64,000 nt of DNA from Cruorifilaria tuberocauda (GCA_013365365.1 JABVXU010000289.1:1-64000); one strand, 5' to 3'. Counted from the stretch's first letter, positions 1-14,122 are shown. Numbers and translations are program-made. Notes: a model not told the origin generated them from the sequence alone.

Positions 1-55
1 TAGTAATAATAATAATAATAATAATAAATGTTGATGATAATAATATTGATAATAC

Positions 56-87
<32 letters not shown>

Positions 88-127
88 GAATAATAGCAAT
101 TAATAATAACAGTAATAATAATGATAA
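1..127. repeat. TAA/AAT low-complexity tract
   Basis: Nearly pure TAA/AAT triplets with scattered point changes. It lies immediately beyond the last readable codon of the MTTP-like gene, so it is either the 3' flank or part of a further intron of that gene. No coding potential is visible in it. Confidence 0.9.
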
Positions 128-1183
128 TCAAAAATGACCAACATCATAAAGAAGCATTGGCTGACCATTAGCATTCCATATGACATTAATCAGTTCTCCA
201 TATCCATTAAAAATAGTTACCGGTACGTTACGACTGTTTAACAAACCTATTTGAGCAGTTGCCGATGGATCTTCAGAATCACTATTTTCATCGTTATCGT
301 AGTCTTCTGAATCCAACAAATACGATTTCAATCCTTTCATTTCAACGAATATCTGTGTGAAATCATAATACTACATTTTTAAACCAAAAGAAAAAGAATC
401 TACTTCAGTTACTTGTATCAAATATTTCAATAAGATTCTTTTTAATTAATTATATTTTTTCCTTTCAAATTATGAATATAATTTCAGAAGTTTCCAATAA
501 ATTTCACACCTGTACTAAATTATTTATTCTCAAATATACCTTGAAATTATTTCATTAATTAGGATACATATGGGATACGTTAATAAAAGAGTACTGAGCT
601 GAGTATTTTAATTTGAAATAAAACTTGAAATTTTTTTCACCACCTGAAGTTTACACATGGATCATATAAATTGTATTTTTTTTTCAAAATAATTTTAATT
701 CATTTCAGTATTGAAAATGGAAGAAACTGGGATTGAATTATCATGATTATAATTAATTAATCATTCCACAACACAACATTTTATTAATTATATGCAAAAT
801 ATATTATACTGATTTAATTAACAAAAATTAATTATATTTAACGATAATTAACTAAGGTAAGTAATTGATATAATATATGAATAAACCTGCATAAGAGGAA
901 ATTGTTGCATTTGTTTCCTTGAAGTGAATAAAATTGATAAATCATTCCATGACAAAATACCCCTATCATTGGCCGTTTTCATCCATACTATTATATTATT
1001 ATTATTACCGAATTCTACAACAGAAAAAATTAAAAATTATTTTAAAATTATCACCAAAATTTGCTAATCAATAAAAAATTATTTCTAAATTTACAACTAT
1101 AAAAAATTGAAAAATATAATTTTTTTAAGAATTATTTATTATTTAATATAAAAAAAATATATGAGAGAGGGAGAAGAGAGAGA

Positions 1184-1226
<43 letters not shown>

Positions 1227-4200
1227 AAAGGAGAGGAGGAATATAAAAATCATTTTTCCTCTAATAGATAATTTTTTTTATGGCTATTCATTCAATACAA
1301 AACATATCAATTATCTCTATTATATCTCATACATAATATTATTATATCCAATTACCTGTTATATTTTATTGATTAGATTAATCAGGTCAATTATATATTT
1401 CATCAAATATTTGAAAAATTTTTCATAACATATTAATCATCTACGATGTATCCTTTATCACTCATATCATATTCATATTTACCTGCGATATTAATTGTAG
1501 AAACATCTGAGGTAGCTTTTAAACTACGATGAGCGTAATTTGGTTGAAATACTCGAAATGAGCGCATTTTATTCCAATATGAATTGAACTGAAAAAAAGA
1601 TGTGAAATTTTCAATCGATGAATTATTTTCATATTTAAACTTAACATTTACTTACGTCAGATGAAATTTGCCGTCTGCGATTAATGCTTTTATATAAGTA
1701 AGCCCATTTTTCATGTTCTACTGGAAAAAGTTCTTCAGACCTAAAATTGACGAGTAAATAATTATGACTTGAAATTCAATGACAAATTAAATTAGGAGCA
1801 ATTATGATAGAAATAAAGGATATTTCGATAAAAGTAAAAAATGCAAATAATTATTAGTGCAATAAAAGATTAACTGATTTTGAGAAAATAAAAAGTACTC
1901 CAATTGCAATTATCATATTGGCTATAAAATTTATTAAACATTTTTTCGAATTTTCAACTTTTATAGTTTGCTGACATTTTATCATTATCCACAATATTGA
2001 TTATCAATTACCATTAACAGATATTCAATATATCGAATTTATATTTTTTGTACCTCAGTTAAGTTCTGCGTATCATCTTTTATGAACTAATCAAACTGTT
2101 TTGTTTCTTATATTATCAAATATGAATAATTAATAATACCTAAATAATTTTTTGAAAAAATAAAAAAGAAAGTCTTACCTGAGCAAATAGGTTCCAATCA
2201 GTTCTTTATATGGTAGAATATTTAATAGTATCTCGATAGCAAATGTTTGATCAGTAATCGTTTGACGTAACGGACATGTATTACGAAAGATACAAAGTAA
2301 TTTATTGATTGTCTAGGATATAATTAATTTAATTGTATTATTGTTAATTAATTATTGTCAGATAATTAAATCATTATTGTAAATATTTTTTCATTCTTAT
2401 TGCTTTCTTTTTCATTATAATTTACTAATTTTACCTTCCAATGGAAATGTTTCCCATCAAAAAGTTGAAGGAATCGTAAAGCTTCTTGTTGTACTAAGTT
2501 TGTATTATTGTTTGCATTGCACAGAAATTGAATTGCATAAGGTAATAAACTAAAAAAGAAAAAAAAAATTCATGTATAATTAAACAAATGATAAAGTTTC
2601 AAAATTTCAATATTACAAAATATTTTTATATTTTAGGTAATACATAATTTAATTATGTTAATATTATGCTAATTTTAAATTTAATTTAATTTAATTTAAA
2701 TTAGTATTATACTAATTTTAAATTAAAACTTCTACAATCCACAAATACTTACAAATTTTCAAATATTACTAAAATTTTGAATATTTTATAAACAAACTTT
2801 AGTAAGGGCAAATTTTCAAAAATTTGCAATGCACTTTTTTGACAATCGCTATCCTTACATCGTGTTATGATATATTCTGTGAATTCATTTACATCCTTAA
2901 ATGAAATTTTAGGTATTTCAAAAAATTTAACACAATTTTATTAGTTTTAAAATGACTTAAATAACATTTAATTTAATGTATTATTTAATAATTTTAATTT
3001 GAAACTTTTTACTTCATTTTTCCCATTTTCGCATGCATATTTGCGACTTTTTGTTGAATCGCAATAGCGACGATAAAGGTTCGCAACGGTAAATGCTATA
3101 TGTTTCGCATAATACTTATCATTTGTACTTTTCATCCAATCCTAAAAAGTGATATTTTATGAAATTTTATTAAAATTAGTTTTTTAATGAAATATATATA
3201 AACAATTAAATATCATATACAATGGATGAAAAAAGTAAAAAGTAATAACAAATAACCTTAAGGTCATTAATGATTGCAACGTGAATTTTTGTTGTTTGTG
3301 AGAGAGCCTGAAGAAAACGTTCGAGAAATTCCGGTACTTCAGTTGTGAAAGCATGTTTTCCAACAGTATACGATGTCATTGTTCCAGCTAACCCAATAGC
3401 ATCAACAAATACTGACCTAAAATTAGACAAATCTTTAATATTAGTCTATCAATAGCTCAATTCAAATTGAAATGAAATTTAGAATAGAATTAAACAGAAG
3501 TAACTTTTCGACTGAAATAAATTACAGTAATTTTGAGAATTCATTTGTTTAGTTATAAGCAAACGAAAAAAAAAACGATTCAGATGTTACATGATTGAAG
3601 TATTCCGGAATTCTTTTATTGCATCCAGTAAATCCTGTTTCGTAGCGAACAGTATACTGTTCAGAATTAATGTTAAAATATCAGCTCTCTTATCAGAAAA
3701 TTCGTTGTTGCACTTTTGTAGAACGAATTTTAGCTGCAAAAAAACTAGAATATTTAAAACTTCCTCTTTTCTTTTATTTTCATTTGAACTTTTTAAAAAT
3801 TTCAAGAATTTCTTCGGAAAAAAAAGTGATTTATCTTAATTATCTATAGATTTGTAATATCATTTTTAATCTTTCGTGAAATTAAATCAATGAAAACAGC
3901 AAAAAATTTTCAATAATTTATTCCTAAAATATTTACTTTTATAATTCAATCTTATAAAATAGATTTTATCTAATATCAAACTTGCACTTGAAATCAAAAT
4001 TTTAAAAAAATTAAAAATAAAAAGAGAGAATAGTAAAGAAATAAAAATAATTTTCAGATAGAATTGATAATTTTTTTCAAAAAAAAAAGAAGAAAATATG
4101 ATCTGAGATTTTAATTGAAATTTAAAAAGATGTGATTATTATTCATTGTTTTAAATTTTTGAATTTGCTAAATTTTAAAAGGCAGATATGCATGTGTTTT

Positions 4201-7200
4201 GGAGTATGGAATGCACAGTATCCTGCATACGGTTCACGCTATCAGGTAGCAATACTGGTACATGGTATCGTATACGATATCCTGAATACATCATTCCGAA
4301 TGTCGATTTTTATCATGCAATAGAGATTACGTTTTGAACGGTATTTATTTATCAATTAGTATTTCATACTTTTTGTCAAAATTCATAACTGATCAAATTT
4401 CGCTGAATTTTACAGAGGTCAAAATTTTTAAAAAAATGAAGTATATTAACCTTTGATCGCTCCTTTTTAATACCAATGTTCAATTTTTGATTAATTTCCT
4501 TCCAATTTCTTCCCAATCGTTTTGCATTAAATACAGTGTGAGCGCATTCATCGGCTGACAATTCCGCCGAGCAGAAAGGCTTGATAAAATGAACGGTACG
4601 ATTTGTCATTTGTATTTTTACCCTAAACAAAAAAAGAAAGAAAGTTCAATATCAATCTAATTCAGCCATATGAACCATTTAAAACAAAAGTTTAAATTTC
4701 AAATTTATTTTAAAATGAAGTTTTCATCATTTTACTTAACGGAAAGTTTACTTATTCTTCTTTATTTTTGTAATTTATAACACGTATTTTCCCGAAAACG
4801 TAAAGTGTTCATTATGCGTAACTTACTGATAATGTTACTTCAAATAGTTCTTAGATAAGACTACATTAAGATAATATATGCCAAAAGTATAATATAAACT
4901 GGAGGTGATATTATCAATCTAACTTGTATGTTTGGCCTAACTTAACTAAACATACTGAGTTTCCACAATCAGATTCCAATCAGAAAATAATGAGCTCTTT
5001 AGACTCATCATTTCATCAGCTTCAACATCCATAATATCTGCATTTGATTTAGTATTTTGCCTAAAATATAATTTCAAAGTTTTCAATCGTGAAATAATAA
5101 ATAAATAATACTAAAACTGATATACTAATATAATAATGTATAGATGAAATAAATAGGTACCACTTAGAAGTACAACAGATCACACAGGTACCAATCAGAA
5201 GTATAATATATCACATAAGATATCATTCAGAAGTCTATCAAATCATAACAGATTAACATTGGGAGACCTAATATCTGTCATATTTCATTCATCACTCATC
5301 GAATTGTTCCAAATTATTGAAAAATACCTAGGATTAGTTAATTGATATTACCTAACATCAATTATCGTAGATGATAACATACATGTAAACAACAGTATGT
5401 TGATAATTATGTTGTGTAATGCCATCAATTGATGTAAAATTGCGGATACCATCAAATTTGCAATGGTTTATTTGCCTTCGGAATATTTTGTCACGTGGCT
5501 TTGAGAAACGATAATGGCATAAGCCATATGGTGTAACCTGAAATTTGGAATTATTTGATGCTTTAATTCTCATTCAATTCATGTAAGTTTTCATTTTAGC
5601 TGATAGAATCATTTTTATTTTTCAAAAACAGTACAATTAATTATATCAACAATATTTCTTTGCTCTTTAATAATATGCTCAAAATTTGCAAACTATAATA
5701 AATCATTGAACGAATAAAATTAGAATAAATTATAAAACGATCACAAAATTTTTCTTCTTTTATATCTACGACGAATAAAAAATGTACGACTTGAAAAAAA
5801 AAAAAAAAACGAGAATTAGAATATACTGAAAATATATTCAATTAAGGATTAAATAAATCAATAATTAAATAATCGATTATTTCTAATATTCGATAACCTA
5901 AATAGAAAGAAAGAAATAATCAATCAAGCACTGAAAAATCAAAAAGGAAATTCAATAACTTACAACATTCTGCTCATCACCTGCACCGATTTTAGCTGGT
6001 GTCATTATAGTATAAACAATTGCAAAAAGGACATTCCAATTTACTTTCCAATTTTTTTCGTTTAATGTTGTTGTTGTTGTTGTTGTTGTCACATATAGTC
6101 CTTCAAGATTATTTCCGCCTTGGATGAAATTGACATAAACATCCGGCATATCATAATGACATAAACCATCAATGCATTTCAGGAACTGAAATCGCTTGTT
6201 TATTTCTTTCTCTATTTGTTTAGCTTGTTTATTTTTAATATCAATTAATTCATTCGATATTTAACTATGGATTTGGATTAACTTTTAAAACATTATTTCA
6301 ACAGAGGACTAAATGATATGTTTATCACTTATTTATGCATAATATTTTAATATGTAAAAAATTTTATTGATTTAATTGGTTGTTTCAATTACTGATTTTA
6401 AATTAATCACAATTAACTTAAATATAAATATAAACATAAATGTGGGTATTGCTTTAAAATTTTATTTATTAAATTTACGTGTATCGTAAAGTTCTAGTCG
6501 TTTAGTAATAAAATTTAGATGAAATCATTTACTTCCTAATTTTCAAAAGATGAATTTGAATTGAAATTTAGAATTTGATCAACATTGAACATAATGGAAT
6601 ATAATGATAGCAATCTTAATTAACGATTTTCTTATTTCAATATCTTGCGTAATTCATGATTTTTTTTAAACTGCTTCTTTTCAATTCAATTCTTTTTTTA
6701 TTTATAATTAATTAATTACTCAAAATTCAAAGTTATTTTCTCATTAAACTTCATTTCTTTTTATGACCTTATCATTATTCCATATTTAATCAGAAAATAT
6801 TTAACAGTGATTTGATTGTCCGACAAATTTTCATTTTCTTATGTTTTACTTTTTCATAGTTTAATCAACATTATTAATTACGAATGAAATAAAAGACGAT
6901 AGCTTGCTTTTAAAACAGTAAATCTTTAGATTCTAAACAATTTTTGTAAGTTTAAGCTACAATTCATTCAAAAATTTTAAAGTTTTTAATTGAAAATTAA
7001 ATAAAATAAATGAAAATAAACCTAATACGAAGATGGAAGAAAAAAAAATAAAACTTACATAAAAGTTAAATGAAGATAAACCTAATATAAGACTTAAAAT
7101 AATGATAAAACCTGAAATCGACCAAGAATTTTCCCAGTAGAATCATAGTGTAGAATTTGAAACGAATAAGTTGCATTTATTGTTTCAGTTATACTTTCAT

Positions 7201-7841
7201 TCAATTTTGTTCTTTCCTCATAAATTCGTGTCTCAGACCAAAAATTATATTCATAAAAAACATATCTAAAATGTTTTTCAATTACAATAGATCTAAAATA
7301 TCATGAATAAATGATAATAGCTGATAAGGACAATTGCTGAAGTTTTTTTCTCCTTTTCAAAACTTAAAAAATCTCTCTATTATTTCTTCAGATATCTTAA
7401 TCAAATTATTGTTAATTAATTAAGATAAATAATACAACAAAACAAATAGCAATGCTGTTTTATTAAATTATATCAACTTAAACCTTGCTGTCTTTTCCTC
7501 ATTGTAGGAATGCTTCATTTCTTGTTTGCTACCATTTATTACTGTAATTCCTCTATTAGCATATATAACGTACGGTAAATCTAAATAAGTAAACTTGTAA
7601 TCAATGAAAAGAAGTGATAATGAATATAAAGCCATGAAATGAGTAATAAAAGTTGTTCGTAATGTTTGTGGAAATAATTTTAAAAAAAAATTAACATGTA
7701 GTGAAAAAATAAGATTTTGATAAATTAGTTTTCCAATCTATTTAGAATATTTTTCTAAAGCAATTTAGAATTTGCTTATTCAAAAATGAAATTATAAAAC
7801 AAACCAAATGAGTATAGAAATAAAACTATCAGCTTCATCAT
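128..7841 (-). CDS. Microsomal triglyceride transfer protein large subunit (MTTP/DSC-4-like)
   Basis: ER-lumen lipid transfer protein that loads lipid onto vitellogenin/apoB-type lipoproteins. Seventeen exons, in transcript order: 7841-7805, 7580-7484, 7265-7112, 6185-5964, 5537-5383, 5060-4956, 4622-4451, 3733-3591, 3416-3257, 3141-3013, 2895-2798, 2549-2435, 2312-2179, 1740-1656, 1588-1483, 1014-887, 352-128; all phases close, giving 754 residues. It starts with a signal peptide (MMKLIVLFLYSF). Residues about 20-250 read as the lipoprotein N-terminal beta barrel, including VTPYGLCHYRF at 171, and are followed by a helical region (YRRYCDS). PVTIFNGYGEL at 724 matches PVTFFNGYSDL of human MTTP as I remember it. 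Human MTTP (about 894 residues) runs some 130 residues further, so the TGA at 128 may be intron read-through from weak GT donors just before it, with the last exons outside the window. A poly-Thr run sits in exon 4. Vitellogenin is less likely because the best matches are specific to MTTP. Confidence 0.85.
1162..1220. repeat. GA microsatellite in MTTP intron
   Basis: Interrupted (GA)n tract between the exons at 887-1014 and 1483-1588. Simple repeat; no function visible. Confidence 0.9.
4190..4325. other. Unexplained GC-richer block in MTTP intron
   Basis: This intron segment, between the exons at 3591-3733 and 4451-4622, is less AT-rich than its surroundings. It is full of GTAT/ATAC words and holds a near-perfect palindrome (GGTATCGTATACGATATCC, about 4264-4282). 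No coding frame of interest is seen. It could be a remnant of a mobile element or a structured RNA; I cannot assign it. Confidence 0.35.
5156..5248. repeat. Three ~31-bp tandem units in MTTP intron
   Basis: Degenerate tandem repeats at 5156-5186, 5187-5218 and 5219-5248. Each follows the pattern GGTACC(A)-TCAGAAGTA-...-ATCACA. They lie between the exons at 4956-5060 and 5383-5537. Confidence 0.75.
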
Positions 7842-8761
7842 AGTAATAGCAATACTTACAATGATAACACATTGATTGCTCCTATAGCAATATCACCACT
7901 CATTTATCACTAATGTAAACATTTAATTTATCAGTGATAAAAAGGAAAACTTAAATAGCTCATAAAGTTGCACGGTTATCAGAATCTCCATCAAAAAAGC
8001 AAGATAAAAATAAAAGAAAGAAAAAGAATTTCCAATTCTTGATAATTTAGGAATTCGAAAAAAAGTTTTAGAATATATTTAGAAAAAAATAAACATAACA
8101 AATATTAAATAATTTTTTATATTTATCTTATATATTTATTATACTTATATTTATCGTCTTGTATTCTTATATTATATTTATATTTTGTTGTTATTTTAAT
8201 TTAAAGAGTTTCTTTTTTTTACAAAAATTCTGTAAATAGCTCACTTATCTTTTATTATTCCACCAATTTAATTATTTGCTTACTTTCTTTTTTTTAAAAC
8301 CTTCACTGAATTAATTTTTAGAAATTTCATTATAAAATGATTGAATTTACATTTTCTTTCCATCTATTCTCTCCTTTTTTTTTCTTTCTTCACTTCTTTT
8401 TGTTATTTTTCAATTCCAAATCAATAAAATTACCAATAACAGAAAAAATTTTTATACAAATTCAATCATTTTGCTCATCAAATATCGGTTAATTAATTTT
8501 ACATTTAATAAGTAATTAAAATAAATTGAAATTATCGAGTAAAATGTAAATATTTTTTTAATTTTATTTAAATATATGCTTCTTTTGTACATTTGAATAA
8601 TAATACGAAATTTACACGATTGATTTCATCGAAATTTCCTTTTTTTTTTAAATTAAAATTTTTATTTTCTATGCTTTTCTTTTCTTCGTATATTAAATGC
8701 TTTGTGAATTTTGAAATACGTAAGATATTTTAAATAAGCAATTTTATGTGTCAGAATGAAA

Positions 8762-8845
8762 ATGTTATTGGATAATTCTGTATAAATGTTATTCGATAAT
8801 TGAGTATAAATATTATTCGAGTTATTCGATAATTCAGTATAGATG
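8762..8845. repeat. 24-bp tandem repeat, with a distal copy near 9211-9260
   Basis: Units at 8762-8785 and 8786-8809 share ATGTTATTxGATAATTxxGTATAA. A third unit at 8810-8842 carries a 9-base insertion. A related copy is recognisable at about 9211-9260 (CAGTATAGATGTTATTGCAA). Minisatellite-like; function unknown. Confidence 0.7.
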
Positions 8846-9434
8846 TTATGTTATAGGATAGCATACTAGTTGTGTTGTGTTTTACAATCTTTTTCTGTTA
8901 TTTCGAGAAAAATCTTGATTAGTAGTATTATAGCTATTACAGTGCAGTTCTATATCTTATTCCTAACTTATTTTGCTATACAGCAATCAACCCATCGAAA
9001 AGTTTCTAGCAAGAATCTAAGAAGTATATTTGTTAGACTGCAACTTATATATTTCCCAGTTTTTCACATATTGCTGAACTAATTCAGGATGATCTTTAAT
9101 AATTAATAAATTTCCAACATTGCCTTACTTAGCCGTGCTAAAAGGATTAAATAAATAACTCTGTAATGAGTATTTTATTATCAATGATAATTATTTTATT
9201 ATGGTTTTAGTCAGTATAGATGTTATTGCAATAATTCCGTATAAATGTCATGCGATAAATGAGGTTAAAATTTGTGATGTGAAATATTTCTATTCATACT
9301 TCTTGTTTAAGCTTAAAGCCAAGTATTAGCTTTAGGAAGATGATGGGAAGAGAAGGTGAGGAAGGAGAAAAGGGCAGATTCAGAATCGATTTTGGATGAT
9401 TTTCGAGTAAAAAGCCTCACCATAAATATACATA

Positions 9435-9435
9435 T

Positions 9436-9470
<35 letters not shown>
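9435..9470. repeat. (TG)n microsatellite
   Basis: Uninterrupted TG run with a short second TG patch at about 9628-9645. Confidence 0.95.
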
Positions 9471-9473
<3 letters not shown>

Positions 9474-10403
9474 AGAAAGTCGAGAAGGGAATCGAATCGA
9501 ATCTAATGGAATTAAGTTGAGTGAAGTGGAAGCCTTGGCTGTCGTATGTCACCATCATAAATCGATGTTCAGGCTAAAGCGGTGGTGTAAATATATTTGG
9601 GCTTTATATGAATTGATAGAATTTTTATGTGTGTGTGTGTCTGTCTGTCTGCGTGGCTTTTTTTTCGACAAAACTTGGATATATTGGCCCAATGGTACTC
9701 TTATCCAATTGCTGCAATATTGTTACTTTTTTTTTTGCAAGTTTAAAGTGTAAAATGATCATTTGAAAAATGTGAATTATTATTTAAGGTTTAATTGTTT
9801 GATCTTGTGACTTTTTAGCTTATTTAGCTTATTATAAAGAAATTCTAAAATGGCTAATATTTTTCTTCAAATAGTTAGTGTTATAATATCGAACGGAAAA
9901 TATGGAAAAGCAAGAGAAGAGAGAGAGAGGATAAGCTAAAGTAAAAAAAGGAAGCCAATATATCTATTTATTCATCGTTTGGAAAAGCTTCATCCACTTG
10001 GCTGGCACGCTTTACACGGGCTCCTCTTGCCATTCCGTCCTCCTAGAATTTCCCCTTGAAGTGTGAAACAGAATTACTAGGCTGCTGTGCCAAGTACCTT
10101 CCTTTCATTTTTTTTTTTCTCTCTCTCTTTTTTTTATTTCCTCCCTTTTTCATGATGTTTCTGCTGCTGCTGTCATTTGCATTACAGCTTGTTAAATTGG
10201 AATTTTTTCCTCTACAGAATCCAAACAACAAACAGATAATGGTTGGAAGCCTAACGAGCCTAGCAAGTCTAGCAAGCTTTAGCTATATCATGTCAAACAA
10301 ACATATATACCACTGACTATATTTTTTTTTACTCATTCAACAAAAGTTTTTCCTCTTCCGTTTTTGTTTTGTAAGCAGAGAAATTTATACAGTCTTTAAA
10401 TAC

Positions 10404-10408
10404 AGACA

Positions 10409-10449
<41 letters not shown>

Positions 10450-10480
10450 ACACACACACACACATACACACATGCATACA
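10404..10480. repeat. (CA)n microsatellite
   Basis: About 75 bases of CA with two single-base interruptions. Confidence 0.95.
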
Positions 10481-12649
10481 TATTTTTATCTAATTTAATT
10501 AAATGTATTCACAAATCCATCACATCCTATTTCAATATTATTTTACAGTTTACAAAATTAGCAAATGGCTTGGTAATTTTCTCATTTAAATCACAGGTAA
10601 ACCTAAAATGGCAAACTAGGATTCCATGGCAATTCAGCATTACAGGTGGAATTCATTAATAAATTAAAGAAAAAATTTTTTTAAGGGTTTAATGAAATTC
10701 TTTTGTCTTTTCCTCTACTTTATTGATTTGCTTCTAAATATTATTCAGTTTGCTTATATCGATTTTTCTCTTTCCTTTTTTATTTTTAAAACAACTTGGA
10801 AAACCTTTTTCCTTGGTATTTTATAAAATTTTTATATCAGAAAATCTTAAATTTTTTCTCTTATTTAATTGATTAGAAAATGACAAACTTAAAATTTGAT
10901 AAAGAGGAACAAAATGTAAACCTTTCATTTAAAAAAAGTTTATCTATAATCGATAAATGTTTATTAATATTTATATGTTTTTGTTTTAACTCCTCTATTT
11001 CAAGAAAGAAAAAAATCTTTGTTGTCATTTAAACTTTATAATGAAAATCAATTAAGTCTAAAGTGAAATAAGAAAATTAGCTAATTGACATTTAGAGATT
11101 AATTAAGTTTCCAATTAAAGACTTCAATTTCAACTACTAAAATCAGTTAACAACAACTCTCTATTTTCTTTTTTTCTTTTCTTTCAAATCACTTAACAAA
11201 TAGATGGATATAATAAAATAAAATAATGAATTATTCATGAAATATTTAAAATAATAAAAAAAAAAAAGAAAAAGGACGAAGAAAAGAAGTAAAGAGAGTT
11301 TCAGATGGATTTGACATGAATTTGAATTGGATCAAATCGATATTTGGATAAGGTTAAATTAAAATTAAAATTGCATAAATACGCAATAATCATTAATTTT
11401 GTCTAGTCTATCAAACAAATACAATCAATCCATTTGGTGACACAAAAAGCAAAAAGCGACCCCGAATTATTTATTTATCGACACATCTGTCCCTCTTCGT
11501 CTCCATGGAATAATACTAATAATTGCGGTTGGTTGTCGTAAGTAGTAGTTGTTGTTTGTAGATTCAAACCATCTGTCCTCCACACCATTAGTTTATCATT
11601 TTTTAATCTCTTATTAATTTCATTCAAATATTTACTTGCTTTAAAAAAAATTTTTTTGAAAAAAAAAATTAATTATATCAATTTTTTAATAATATTTATA
11701 TATTTTTTTAAATTCAAATTTTTTTCTATTTCAAATATATTTTTCTATTTTGATTTTGATAAGAAGCTCAATTTGATGTATTATTTTCTTCCTTTCTTTT
11801 TTCCCTTATTTATATATAAGGCTTTAGTTGCTTTTTATTTTCAATTTTTTCTTCTTTTTTATTTTTCAAATTTTTTTCTCGACAATTTTTAAAGACTTTT
11901 TTTAGAAATGTTACTTTTTTTTCGTCTTATTTTCTTTTCTTTATTTTTTTTATTTATTTTGTAATTCAAACGATTGTTGTTTTAGATTATTTTATTGAAA
12001 AAAATAATAATAATATAATTGATTATACTTTTTTCTCTTACTAACCTATCTATATTTTTATTTAACACATTTCTTTCATTTCATTTCTTTTTTCTAAATT
12101 TAAAAGATAATAAGGAAAAAAATTTAACTTTATTTTTTCACTTTATATCTATATATTTTAAATATTATACATAAACGACGAATATTTACGTTTCTCTTTT
12201 CTTTTTCATTGATATTCTGTAATTGTTACGCAAGTAAGAAATGGTTGAAAGTGAAATTTTTTGATTTTAGAAAATTTTAATACTCTTTTAAAAAGAAAAA
12301 ATAATTTAGAAAATAAAAGCTAGGATCAACATGAAATCAATATACGTCTTGAAGTAAACACTCGTTCGAAGTTTTCATTTCAATTTTGATTTTTAATTTC
12401 AATCAGTCCTTCAGTTAAGTTAAATCTAATAATATGAGCACAGCAGACATATATTATATAAATATATAAGTAACACATATGCAGGTTTTTCCGGTTATAC
12501 ATGTTGGTGATAATGATGGAATTAACATACTTCAGATATATTTTCGAAATATATGGATCGCTTCGATTTTTGCTCTAAATTTTTAAATGAAAGATATTTA
12601 GTATGATGTCCTGTTGCTATAGCAATCAGTCCCATGTATATAAATATTA

Positions 12650-12815
12650 CTATTATCATTATTACCATCATCATCATTATCGTCATCATCATTATCGTTA
12701 TAGCACCTCATTGTCATGATTATCGTCTTTCTTCTCATTTCACTTACGATCAGCACCATTATTATCATTATCATGATCATCATTGTCATTGATATTGTCA
12801 TCATTATTCGTTGCT
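12650..12815. repeat. ATC/ATT triplet-rich tract
   Basis: Degenerate repeats of TCATCATTATCATCAT type. A shorter ATC run follows at 13200-13220. Apparent peptides from this tract (DDDDNDDD or MTMMIMI) are repeat artefacts. Confidence 0.85.
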
Positions 12816-12897
12816 TGAAGTTATTCTATTTGTTTAAAGGGTTAAGTAATTATTGCTCAGTTCATATTCTTGAATAAACAAGACGTGAAGAGAGAGG

Positions 12898-12901
<4 letters not shown>

Positions 12902-12929
<28 letters not shown>
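12902..12929. repeat. (GA)n microsatellite
   Basis: Clean GA run, one of several purine tracts in this spacer. Confidence 0.95.
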
Positions 12930-12932
<3 letters not shown>

Positions 12933-13905
12933 AAAGAGGAAAAAAGCGGATATTATGTCTTAAAGACAAACGAAGCATAACTTTTTCTTCTTTCTTTTGC
13001 TCAATTTTGTTTCATTTTTCATTATTTTGAGCCATTGTTTAGAGTTTAACAAAAATTTTTAGAAAAGATTTAAGATTTTTCTTTCTTTTGTTTGGTATTT
13101 AAGCCTCTTTTTTTAAACAAAAAAAAAAGGAAAAGAAATTGAAATATGTTAAATAACAGCAGAAACATTCATGCTTATCATTTATATCAATTCCATCTCT
13201 ATCATCATCATCATCATCATGTGATATCAATGATTTTAACGATTGTAATAATGACGACGATTATCGTTCAAAATTTCCATTTTTATTTCAAGTTATTCAT
13301 ATAGCATTATCAATTATAGTTGATAAAAATGTTTCCTTTCAGTTCTTCGAATAATAATTCATAGTTACAATTTTTTCTTCAATTACGATATTTTTTTTCT
13401 CACCAATTACGGTAATTACAGTAATTCTTTCTTTCGTTTCTATCTCGTTCCTTCTCTTCCTCTTTCCATGTTCCTTTCACTTTCTTTATTCGTTTTCCTT
13501 TATCTTCTATCCTTCTGTTTTTTTTTCTTCTTTCATTTTTCAAAAGTGAGGATTTCTTTTAGTATAATATTATGGTGTAATTTGTTTGGTAAAATATAGG
13601 AAATTATTGAATTGTCAAGAAAACTTATTATTATTGTGCTAATCTTTCTCACTCTCTCTCTCTCTCTCTTCTATTCCATTCTTATCACAATTTTCTCCTC
13701 TTTAGTTAAGCTAATTTTAACATTTCCATTTGGATATACATATATGTATATATATGGGTGTGTTTGTGTTTGTGTGTACCAGTCTGTACATGTATATAAA
13801 TGCATAAATGGATATAAAGCTTAGTACTAAGCAGCCTAGTCTATATTTTCAGAAATTGTTGAATATTGGAGACTTAGGAACGCCTTTATATTTCATTTTT
13901 CATTC

Positions 13906-13946
13906 AACTCTCTCTCTCCCTCTCTCTCTCTCCCTTTCCCTCTCTT
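13906..13946. repeat. (CT)n microsatellite
   Basis: CT tract with CCC interruptions; a shorter CT run lies at 13645-13669. Confidence 0.9.
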
Positions 13947-14040
13947 CTTTCCAATCTCGAGGAATACTATCGAAGTCGAGAACAGTGGAAAGAAACCGGA
14001 AGGAGGAAGGAGGGATTGTGGTGACGATTGTGATGGCGGT

Positions 14041-14088
14041 ATCGGCGTCGATGTCGATGTCGGTGTCGTCGATGTCGGTGTCGTCGAT

Positions 14089-14122
<34 letters not shown>

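Noticed and set aside
4132..4630. Plus-strand frame at 4132-4323 as a gene, and the minus frame at 4376-4630 as a separate protein
   Set aside because: The former is intronic; the latter is MTTP exon 7 plus intron read-through.
9313..9753. Two frames overlapping on opposite strands with CVCVCV or HTHTHT runs
   Set aside because: Translations of the TG/CA microsatellite.
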